Source: CAYFJO01 sp964343305
GTDB lineage: Bacteria > Planctomycetota > Planctomycetia > Pirellulales > Pirellulaceae
Direction: 5' to 3'
Assembly (NCBI GenBank): GCA_964343305.1
Contig: CAYFJO010000166.1
Location: 1 to 21,599 of the forward strand
Length of the DNA: 21,599 nucleotides
Below, piece by piece: positions 16,236 to 21,599 of the stretch (its first letter is position 1; every line of letters begins with the position of its first letter). The translations under genes were made by a program, and so were the position numbers. The notes under the pieces are model-generated. The model ran no database searches. It was given only the letters and a program-made list of their open reading frames with translations, and had not been told where the DNA came from.

Positions 16236-16262
16236 CTTATTCGTTCCAGATACAAGACATTG

Positions 16263-16332
16263 AGAGCCTATCTCAAAACCGGGACTGGCTCTCTTGGCCG
16301 CACGTGCCTGTCCCGCTTTTGAGATAGGCTCT
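16263..16332. repeat. 70-bp palindromic element with 27-bp near-perfect arms
   Basis: AGAGCCTATCTCAAAACCGG (16263-16282) and the following seven bases pair with 16306-16332 with only two mismatches, leaving a 16-base loop that includes GCCGCACGT. It lies between the kinase stop (16379) and the small basic protein start (16235). Read on the minus strand, the distal arm places TTGAGA, close to a -35 box, facing the small basic protein gene, but no good -10 follows. GAGCCTATCTCAAAA-type ends recall insertion-sequence termini, so a miniature element is plausible. Without a U-run it is a poor intrinsic terminator. Confidence 0.75.
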
Positions 16333-16378
16333 TAGTCAAACCACAGAGTATAAGGATGGGCCGCGTGGGCCACAACCG

Positions 16379-17296
16379 CTATTCCCTTTCGGCCCGTCGC
16401 ACCATGGCCAAAAAGCGTTTTGCCGTGTCGGGGCGATCGTCGGGATTTGCGGAAAGACTCGAGCGAATGGCGTCGGCCAGGTACGGATTCAGGCTGGGCA
16501 GGTGCTCCAAAATATCGACTGGTTCGCGCGTGTCGTGGGCCAATGCCGCCTTGCCCGTGATGTCTTCGCCCGGCCACGGATGCTCGAACGTCAACAGACG
16601 ATACGCGGTGACACCGAGGGCGAAAATGTCAACGCGCTGATCCGTCGACCGGCGACGCACGATTTCGGGGGCCATGTAAATGGGCGTGCCGGTCCGATTG
16701 CCGGGCTGGCGAAACGGTGGTGTGTTGGGCACGGTCAATCCAAAATCGATCAGCGTGGCGGTCTGTACTTCCGGATCACAAATGAAGTTGCGCGGGCAGA
16801 TGTCACGATGGATAAACCCTGCTTCGTGGACCGCCACAATCGCTTCGGTCATCTGCCCGATCAGGCTGACCGCAACCTCTTCCAATCGGGGGTCTCGGTC
16901 GTTGATCAACGTCGATAAGCCTGGGCCTTCGATATACTGCATTAGGATGTATGGCTGGCGCTGCGTCGTCAGGCCGTATTCGTACGTTTCCACGACGTGC
17001 GGGTGCTTGATCTGCAAGCCGATCTCGCCTTCCGAAGGTTTGTTGAGTCCTTTGAATCGACTCTCAAACGCCTCGGTCTTTTCCTCATCCAAGAACTTCA
17101 GACCGACGCGTTTGCCCGTCTTGAACTCGCGTGCAACGCGGAACTTCGACATCGTGCCAGTAAACGCTTGCCGCTCCAACTCGAAACGAGAGGCCACATC
17201 CAGCTTGTTGCCGGTTAAGAGCGACTTGACCTTGCCAAGGATATCCACGTGCTGTAGCGCTCCGGCCTTAGATGTTTCAGTTTCAAGACTTCCCAT
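16379..17296 (-). CDS. Atypical cytoplasmic Ser/Thr protein kinase
   Basis: This 305-residue protein is little more than a kinase domain (about 40-300) with no transmembrane segment or sensor domain. Visible motifs are the beta-3 lysine K67 (RVGLKFLD), helix-C E91 (EIGLQIKHPHVV), HRD at 163-165, N170, DFG at 184-186, APE at 209-211 and D223 (RVDIFALGVTAYRLL). Two points are atypical. The glycine-rich loop is degenerate (QAFTGTMSKFRVA), and the catalytic loop reads HRDICPRN, with Cys167 where most Ser/Thr kinases have Lys. The residues for Mg-ATP binding remain, so activity is possible. The gene starts 30 bases after the accD stop and is probably co-transcribed with it. No Shine-Dalgarno sequence is evident. 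The target is unknown. Confidence 0.88.
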   Translation of the reverse strand: MGSLETETSKAGALQHVDILGKVKSLLTGNKLDVASRFELERQAFTGTMSKFRVAREFKTGKRVGLKFLDEEKTEAFESRFKGLNKPSEGEIGLQIKHPHVVETYEYGLTTQRQPYILMQYIEGPGLSTLINDRDPRLEEVAVSLIGQMTEAIVAVHEAGFIHRDICPRNFICDPEVQTATLIDFGLTVPNTPPFRQPGNRTGTPIYMAPEIVRRRSTDQRVDIFALGVTAYRLLTFEHPWPGEDITGKAALAHDTREPVDILEHLPSLNPYLADAIRSSLSANPDDRPDTAKRFLAMVRRAERE

Positions 17297-17326
17297 GTTC
17301 AGGCAAACGTCGGAAGTCTGGCCGCC

Positions 17327-18136
17327 TTATTTGCCGCAGTAGTCAATCGCGCGGGCAATCTCAGACTTCAATTTCGATCGGTTTACGATGCGATCGATGT
17401 AGCCGTGTTCCAATAGGAATTCGCTGGTTTGAAATCCTTTCGGCAGTTCGATGCGAATCGTTGCTTTAATTGTCCGCGGACCGGCAAATCCGATCAAGGC
17501 TTTTGGTTCGGCGAAGATCACGTCGCCCAGCGATGCGAAACTTGCCGCGACCCCACCCATTGTCGGGTTGGTGAGCACCGAAATGAACAAGCCTCCTGAC
17601 TGGTCATAGCGGGCCAGCGCCGCGGAGACTTTGGCCATCTGCATGAGCGACAAAATTCCTTCATGCATGCGGGCACCACCGCCGCTGCCACTGACAATGA
17701 TCAATGGCAAGGCTTCCTCCGTCGCTCGTTCGGTCAGCCGCGTTAGCCGTTCGCCCACGACCGAACCCATACTGCCCATGATAAATGCCGAATCGGTGAC
17801 GCCAAAAGCGACACGGCGCGCCCGAATCATTCCGCCCCCGGTGACCGCGGCATCCGACATCCCGGTTCGCTTCTGTTCAGCAACGAGGCGATCCGCGTAC
17901 TTCTTCTTGTCCTCAAATCCCAACGGATCGGTCGGCCGCAAATCCGCGTCCCATTCCTCGAACGTGCCTTCGTCCAGCACTTGCCGAATTCGCTCGGCCG
18001 CGGACACATAGAAGTGGTGGTCGCACTCCGGACAAACGCCCGCACGCTTTTCAACTTCTTTGCTGAAAATCGTTTGGCCACAGCCTGGACAGCGTTGCCA
18101 CAGGCCTTCGGGGATGCCGCGTTTGGGTCGTTTCAT
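17327..18136 (-). CDS. accD: Acetyl-CoA carboxylase carboxyltransferase subunit beta
   Basis: The ATG at 18136 (269 residues, MKRPKRGIPEGLWQRCPGCG) is chosen; the frame extends upstream only to a TTG at 18169. The N-terminal zinc ribbon is C16-x2-C19 and C35-x2-C38. The crotonase-fold transferase core has SGSGGGARMHEGILSLMQMAK (149-169), NPTMGGVAASFASLGDVIFAEP and GFQTSEFLLEHGYIDRIV, all standard for AccD. Together with AccA it transfers the carboxyl group from carboxybiotin to acetyl-CoA, making malonyl-CoA for fatty acid synthesis. No accA, accB or accC is in this window. The kinase gene follows after 30 bases, and the phosphatase-like gene ends 112 bases upstream. No strong Shine-Dalgarno sequence is seen. 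Confidence 0.96.
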   Translation of the reverse strand: MKRPKRGIPEGLWQRCPGCGQTIFSKEVEKRAGVCPECDHHFYVSAAERIRQVLDEGTFEEWDADLRPTDPLGFEDKKKYADRLVAEQKRTGMSDAAVTGGGMIRARRVAFGVTDSAFIMGSMGSVVGERLTRLTERATEEALPLIIVSGSGGGARMHEGILSLMQMAKVSAALARYDQSGGLFISVLTNPTMGGVAASFASLGDVIFAEPKALIGFAGPRTIKATIRIELPKGFQTSEFLLEHGYIDRIVNRSKLKSEIARAIDYCGK

Positions 18137-18248
18137 AATGAGAGCGATGCAAAGTGACGAAATACCCAATCACACAGGAATTCCTTACGCAGAGTAATAA
18201 CTGCGTTGATGTTTGTCACTCCCTAAAGGCCAGCACGGGCAAGATGAA
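18137..18248. other. Short spacer upstream of accD
   Basis: These 112 bases between the phosphatase-like stop and accD contain a small inverted repeat, ACGCAG and CTGCGT around an AGTAATAA loop (near 18187-18206), and a GGAATTCC palindrome nearby. On the minus strand GTGACA (five of six -35 bases) precedes the stem, but no good -10 follows. A separate accD promoter is possible but not shown. Confidence 0.3.
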
Positions 18249-18836
18249 TCAGGCGGGCACGAGTTTCTCGGGCTCAATATCGATCGATTCCCACTTACCG
18301 GAATCACATTCGGACGCCCACAAGTCGCCAATGTCTTTCGACGACAGAAAACAGTTCAAAAGGCTCGCCAAGGGCTCAGGCACCACGAGGGCGACGACGC
18401 CCGACTTGTGCTTCTTGATCATTTTCATCAGCGCCGTGTTAACGCGCTGTTTTGCCGCCTCGATCGTCTCGCCCTCCGGCGGGCAAACCAATTCGGGATG
18501 TTCCTGCCACTTCTTGTAAACCTTGGGCTGCTTCTGTTTAACTTCCTTGATCAACTTTCCCTGCCACAAGCCGTGATCGAGGTTCGCGAACGCCTCGACT
18601 TCCTTGATCTTGACGTTGCGTCCTTTCGCCAACGCTTGCGCCGTTTGCTGGGCCGATTGACACGGCGCAGTGTAGATGCGGTCCAGGTTCAATTGAACGA
18701 GTTCATCGACGGTTTGGGCGACCTGATTCTGGCCGTGCGCATTGAGCGGGATGTCCAGAGCACCTTTAATGCGACCTTGCTCGTCAAAATCTGTAGCACC
18801 GGGTCGCACGAGAATTAATCGTAACATGTTAGACAT
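18249..18836 (-). CDS. Histidine-phosphatase/phosphoglycerate-mutase fold protein lacking catalytic histidines
   Basis: The start is the ATG at 18836 (195 residues, MSNMLRLILVRPGATDFDEQ), with AAGGA three bases upstream. The in-frame ATG at 18827 has that AAGGA twelve bases upstream and is an alternative. The protein aligns by eye with the cofactor-dependent phosphoglycerate mutase family (LVRPGATDFDEQGRIKG for LVRHGETDWNxxGRIQG, DIPLNAHG, IYTAPCQSAQQTAQALA, NLDHGLWQGKLIKEV). The phosphate-accepting histidine of RHG is Pro12. The second arginine region reads CQSAQ, and the C-terminal histidine segment reads VVPEPLASLL, with Glu or Pro where His is expected. It should therefore be catalytically dead by the known mechanism, yet the fold and frame are intact. 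It begins 8 bases after the rpe stop, so the two are almost certainly co-translated. A binding or regulatory role is inferred. Confidence 0.85.
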   Translation of the reverse strand: MSNMLRLILVRPGATDFDEQGRIKGALDIPLNAHGQNQVAQTVDELVQLNLDRIYTAPCQSAQQTAQALAKGRNVKIKEVEAFANLDHGLWQGKLIKEVKQKQPKVYKKWQEHPELVCPPEGETIEAAKQRVNTALMKMIKKHKSGVVALVVPEPLASLLNCFLSSKDIGDLWASECDSGKWESIDIEPEKLVPA

Positions 18837-18844
18837 TCGTCCTT

Positions 18845-19534
18845 TTATGATACCGTGGCAAGTTCGGTCAGCCGTTGAATCGTGGGGGGATAACTTTCGT
18901 TTCGAAAGATAGCTGACCCAACAACAAATAATTGAGCACCGGCCTCGGCGCACTGCTTGATCGTTTCATCGTTCACACCGCCGTCGACTTCCAGCAAGAC
19001 TTCGTCGCCGGCAATCTCGCGCAGCCGACACAGCTTTTCCAAAGCGACGGGATTAAACTGCTGGCCGCCAAATCCGGCGTTGACGCTCATCACCAGCACC
19101 AGGTCACACAGATCGAGACAGCTTTCGATGTCGGCGAGCGGTGTGTCTGGATTCAAAGTGATGCCCGCACCGGCACCCAACTCACGAATTCTGGTCAGCG
19201 TGCGACGTGTGTCCGTCAGCGCTTCGACGTGAACCGTGATGATGTCCGCGCCAGCGTCGAAAAACTGCTCGATGTATTGATCGGGATTCGCAATCATCAA
19301 ATGAACGTCGAGCGGCAAGTTGGTCACGCGCCGAATTCCCTCGACCACGGGCATTCCGTACGTCAGATTGGGCACAAAAACGCCGTCCATCACATCCAGA
19401 TGCAGTGCTTTGACGCCCGACTGTTCCAAATGACGCACTTCGCGCTCCAGGTTGCCGAAATCGCACATCAACAGCGACGGCAGCACGGCGGGTGCAGCAT
19501 GGCGCAGATCAGATAGATGATGACGTCGTGACAT
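18845..19534 (-). CDS. rpe: Ribulose-phosphate 3-epimerase
   Basis: This is a complete 229-residue TIM barrel, with about ten extra N-terminal residues before AVLPSLLMCDFGNLE. The metal and catalytic residues are present: H45 and D47 in LHLDVMDGVFVPNLTYG, H78 in LPLDVHLMI, and D184 in LLEVDGGVN. The phosphate-binding elements MSVNAGFGGQQF and VVGSAIF are also intact. It interconverts ribulose 5-phosphate and xylulose 5-phosphate in the pentose phosphate pathway, in the cytoplasm. It is the first gene of the rightmost housekeeping run and is followed after 8 bases by the phosphatase-like gene. No strong Shine-Dalgarno sequence precedes the ATG. A possible promoter is at 19733-19761. Confidence 0.96.
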   Translation of the reverse strand: MSRRHHLSDLRHAAPAVLPSLLMCDFGNLEREVRHLEQSGVKALHLDVMDGVFVPNLTYGMPVVEGIRRVTNLPLDVHLMIANPDQYIEQFFDAGADIITVHVEALTDTRRTLTRIRELGAGAGITLNPDTPLADIESCLDLCDLVLVMSVNAGFGGQQFNPVALEKLCRLREIAGDEVLLEVDGGVNDETIKQCAEAGAQLFVVGSAIFRNESYPPTIQRLTELATVS

Positions 19535-19732
19535 ACGAGCCAGCGAAAGGGCGAAGAAGGAAAGAATGGAAGTCCGCGGATAATCTTCAGACGGCCGTGT
19601 TTTCGAGCCGCCTGCCGGAAGTCGTGAACAACTGTGAGTTCAGTCTTGCCATGGTTGTGTGAGCATCAATCACTAACCCCGTGAACTCTACTTCAGATTC
19701 TGTTTGGTGAAAGTCAGATTGTCAGAGGGACG

Positions 19733-19761
19733 ATTCTAGCAGCGATGGGAAGACTCGTCAG
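19733..19761 (-). promoter_or_regulatory. Weak candidate promoter for the rpe run
   Basis: On the minus strand CTGACG (19761-19756) is followed after 17 bases by TAGAAT (19738-19733). The -35 matches four of six bases and the -10 five of six. It would leave an approximately 190-base leader before rpe. This is a motif match only. Confidence 0.25.
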
Positions 19762-19953
19762 CCTTGATTCGCCAAGAATCGCGCAAGTTGTTTCTGCGTA
19801 GATATTTAAAGTGGCGTGCTTGTTGCGAATCCCAGTTTGACTATCCCCACCTCTTATCCCCCCTCACCAATCAAACTCCACCAAGAACCTCGACTTTCTG
19901 CGCACCTGCGAGATCACACTCTTTGCGATTTCTTGTTTTCGGGCGCGCACTTC

Positions 19954-19982
19954 TGTAAGACGAAATGGAATTCCGTCCTACA
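19954..19982. repeat. 29-bp palindrome TGTAAGACGAAAT / ATTCCGTCCTACA
   Basis: Thirteen-base arms with two mismatches surround a three-base centre. The palindrome lies 57 bases past the stop of the metallophosphatase gene (minus strand) and far upstream of rpe. Its TGTARGAC ends resemble the TGTAGAAC ends of the palindrome at 14559-14609. It is a probable REP-like element or a 3'-end hairpin; no U-run is seen. Confidence 0.6.
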
Positions 19983-20038
19983 GTTTGGTTGCCGCACTGC
20001 CGCGCCGTTAAGCAAAGAAGCTGTTCTTGAGTCTTACA

Positions 20039-21238
20039 TTACGCCAGCTTAAAGGGCTTGCTCAACTGAATCGTCCGCTCCGCCTTTTCATACCAACCTT
20101 GTGGCTTGAATTGCGACGTGTGCAAGTAACACTGGACGCGGACTTGGTTGCTGCCTTCGGTGAACGTGAACAACCGGCTCATTGGGGTGGAATGCTGGTG
20201 ACCGTGACACTTTGTCAGGGCCGAGACGTTGGCGAAATGGACGCCCCATTTTTGCTCGATGTGGCTTCGGCCGCCAGTGCGATCATCGGGGTTGGTGTGC
20301 GTGTGCGCGCCCAGCCACAAATCGATCGCGCCGGGATGCTCGGCCAGATAAGTTTCAAACGCCTGAGCATCGGGCTTGTCGTCCAACCAATAGAGATACG
20401 ACGCGCCTCGGGGACCGCCTTTTGGAAAATAGCCGTGGTAATTCGATTTCCATTGGCCGTCGGCGGTCTTCGTAAATCCTTCCCACTCGCCGGACGCGAC
20501 CGTGGTTTCTTTGAGCATGTGATGATGGGCCGAGACGATGATCGAATCGGGATTGTCTTTCGTCAGATCCTTCCACCACGAAAAAGTTTCGCCCGTGACC
20601 GCTCCCGCCGGATAACCACCTCGTTCGCCGCGGCCGACCGGCGGGCCCATGTCGTTGCGGTCGCTCATCATCGCAAACAGCAAATTGCCAACGCGAAACG
20701 TGTATCGCTCCCAAGTTCCCTCGACGGGATAGGGGCGATTCTTCGGGTCCACGCCGGAGAACTCTGTGTTCTCGCCTGTAGGGTCGTGCCATTTGCGAAA
20801 CCACCATTGAGTCTTTTCGTGGGCGAAGGTCGCGTCGTGGTTGCCAGCTAGAGTGTAGAATTGTTCGCGTACATGCTTGCGGGCAGCGCCGAATTGCCGA
20901 ACCACTTCTTGGCCCTCGTCGTCCTTGGGCGCGCCTTGGTTGCCGGATGAGTCGCCCAAATGCACGGCAACGTCCCATTCAAACGGCGGACTGCCGTCAT
21001 CGCCGCCTCGTTCGCTTTGACGGATGGCGTCGGCGAGGCTTTCTCGTTTGTGATGACGGAGGTCGGTGCCAACATGGGCGTCGGAAGTTGCCCACAAGCG
21101 AAAGGTTTTTGCGGTTGCCGAGCGGGCGGGTTTGGCAGCGATGGCCGCGGATGTGATCGCGCCGCCGGCGACTCCCGTCGCAACAACTCCAGCAGCTTGT
21201 TGCGCGAATTCGCGCCTTGTGAATGCATCGGATCTCAT
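20039..21238 (-). CDS. Tat-exported calcineurin-like metallophosphoesterase
   Basis: The start is the ATG at 21238 (399 residues), because MRSDAFTRREFAQQAAG is a twin-arginine leader (TRREF) followed by a small-residue hydrophobic stretch and AIAAKPA. The frame extends to 21343, but without conserved content. The metallophosphoesterase motifs appear in order: D53 and H55 (ATSDAHVG), D96 (HLGDSSGN), N133-H134 (LAGNHD), an AHHH segment at 237-240, and H312 and H314 (LGAHTH). This gives a complete dinuclear metal site. The family cleaves phosphomonoesters or diesters; acting after folded export fits a periplasmic enzyme. The substrate is unknown. It is divergent from the DUF1501 gene with 122 bases between starts. 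Confidence 0.9.
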   Translation of the reverse strand: MRSDAFTRREFAQQAAGVVATGVAGGAITSAAIAAKPARSATAKTFRLWATSDAHVGTDLRHHKRESLADAIRQSERGGDDGSPPFEWDVAVHLGDSSGNQGAPKDDEGQEVVRQFGAARKHVREQFYTLAGNHDATFAHEKTQWWFRKWHDPTGENTEFSGVDPKNRPYPVEGTWERYTFRVGNLLFAMMSDRNDMGPPVGRGERGGYPAGAVTGETFSWWKDLTKDNPDSIIVSAHHHMLKETTVASGEWEGFTKTADGQWKSNYHGYFPKGGPRGASYLYWLDDKPDAQAFETYLAEHPGAIDLWLGAHTHTNPDDRTGGRSHIEQKWGVHFANVSALTKCHGHQHSTPMSRLFTFTEGSNQVRVQCYLHTSQFKPQGWYEKAERTIQLSKPFKLA

Positions 21239-21360
21239 AAGTGCACCGTCATCGATTATTCTCGTTTGCAGATTAGCCAAACCAACATGCAGATTGTACC
21301 ATAAGCATGATGACCGCGACGAATTTACTCGCCCGCGCAACATCGTAACGAGAATCTGAC
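21239..21360. promoter_or_regulatory. Divergent spacer with a direct repeat
   Basis: The two Tat-leader genes start on either side of these 122 bases, so both promoters should be here. TGCAGATT occurs at 21267-21274 and again at 21288-21295, 21 bases apart, which is about two helical turns and could be a paired regulator site. No good -35/-10 pair was found on either strand. Confidence 0.3.
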
Positions 21361-21599
21361 ATGCATCCCATCAGTGATTACAAGCTGAGCATCACTCGTC
21401 GCCACTTTTTCAGCCGCACGAGCACAGGCATCGGAGCCGCCGCGCTGGCATCCTTGCTCGGTGACGAACTTCCGGCCGGCGAGTCGATTGGACTTCCCGG
21501 AATTCCTAACTTCGCCCCCAAAGCAAAACGGGTCATCTATCTGTTCCAGTCCGGCGCTCCTTCGCAAATGGACCTGTTCGATTACAAGCCCAAACTAAA
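21361..21599 (+). CDS. DUF1501 protein, N-terminal part only
   Basis: The frame opens at the ATG at 21361 and runs off the window after 79 codons. It begins MHPISDYKLSITRRHFFSRT, a twin-arginine leader (TRRHF), and continues with the diagnostic DUF1501 opening AKRVIYLFQSGAPSQMDLFD. DUF1501 proteins are exported, belong to the sulfatase/alkaline-phosphatase-like superfamily, and are very common in Planctomycetes, usually next to DUF1549/DUF1553 cytochrome-type genes; those would lie outside this window if present. Function is not established. GAGA about ten bases before the ATG is a weak ribosome-binding candidate. Confidence 0.92.
   Translation, partial: MHPISDYKLSITRRHFFSRTSTGIGAAALASLLGDELPAGESIGLPGIPNFAPKAKRVIYLFQSGAPSQMDLFDYKPKL

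Larger units (their letters stand above)
19535..20038. other. 504-base gene-free region upstream of rpe
   Basis: No frame here looks like a protein. The stretch is somewhat richer in A and T than the neighbouring genes, with T- and C-rich patches around 19840-19900. It should carry the rpe promoter. It also holds the 29-bp palindrome at 19954-19982. I see no tRNA or riboswitch fold that I can name. Confidence 0.5.

Noticed and set aside
16263..16332. Simple intrinsic terminator for the kinase gene
   Set aside because: The arms are 27 bases and lack a U-run on the minus strand; an element-like palindrome fits better, though it may still affect transcription.
18837..18953. Extension of the phosphatase-like frame into rpe
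   Set aside because: It overlaps the rpe coding end and has no conserved content; AAGGA precedes the ATG at 18836.

Overview
The window reads as a chromosomal segment of a planctomycete, most likely a Pirellulales-type bacterium. The supporting signs are a DUF1501 protein with a Tat leader, a CxPSR sulfatase, a Tat-exported metallophosphatase, two large secreted DUF4838 proteins, a PVC-type small basic protein and moderately high GC. I see no rRNA, tRNA, CRISPR array, transposase or phage module.

Left part (1-10472) is a secreted-protein region. The N-terminus of an exported nitrilase-fold amidohydrolase lies on the minus strand at the left edge. It is divergent from two tandem, overlapping DUF4838 genes on the plus strand, followed by a six-blade NHL-repeat protein. 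Convergent with that is a 1204-residue exported protein with an N-terminal LamG-like domain, a large central region that looks like a helical-toroid enzyme, and a C-terminal CARDB-like domain. I infer extracellular or periplasmic carbohydrate work for the DUF4838 proteins and the 1204-residue protein, but no substrate can be read from the sequence.

Middle part (10473-15936, all minus strand) starts with a 350-bp gap holding a 206-bp element bounded by perfect 14-bp inverted repeats. Then, in transcription order, come a LarA-type nickel racemase homologue, an MDR quinone-reductase-like enzyme, a sulfatase and a second MDR enzyme. A 51-bp hairpin sits between the racemase stop and the next ribosome binding site. 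A clear rho-independent terminator (15902-15935) separates this set from the upstream small basic protein.

Right part (15999-19534, minus strand) is a housekeeping-like run: rpe, a histidine-phosphatase-fold protein that has lost its catalytic histidines, accD, an atypical Ser/Thr kinase, then a 70-bp palindromic element and the small basic protein. rpe and the phosphatase-like gene are 8 nt apart, and accD and the kinase 30 nt apart, so each pair is probably co-transcribed. After a 504-bp gene-free gap come a Tat-exported calcineurin-like phosphoesterase (minus) and, divergent from it, the start of a DUF1501 gene that runs off the right edge.

From 6858 to 21238 every gene is on the minus strand. 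The most interesting items are the inactive-looking phosphoglycerate-mutase homologue beside rpe, the large multidomain protein of unknown activity, the DUF4838 pair with a shared CxCxxC motif, and four different palindromic or terminal-inverted-repeat elements in the intergenic spaces. I did not find a clear new defence or mobile system.
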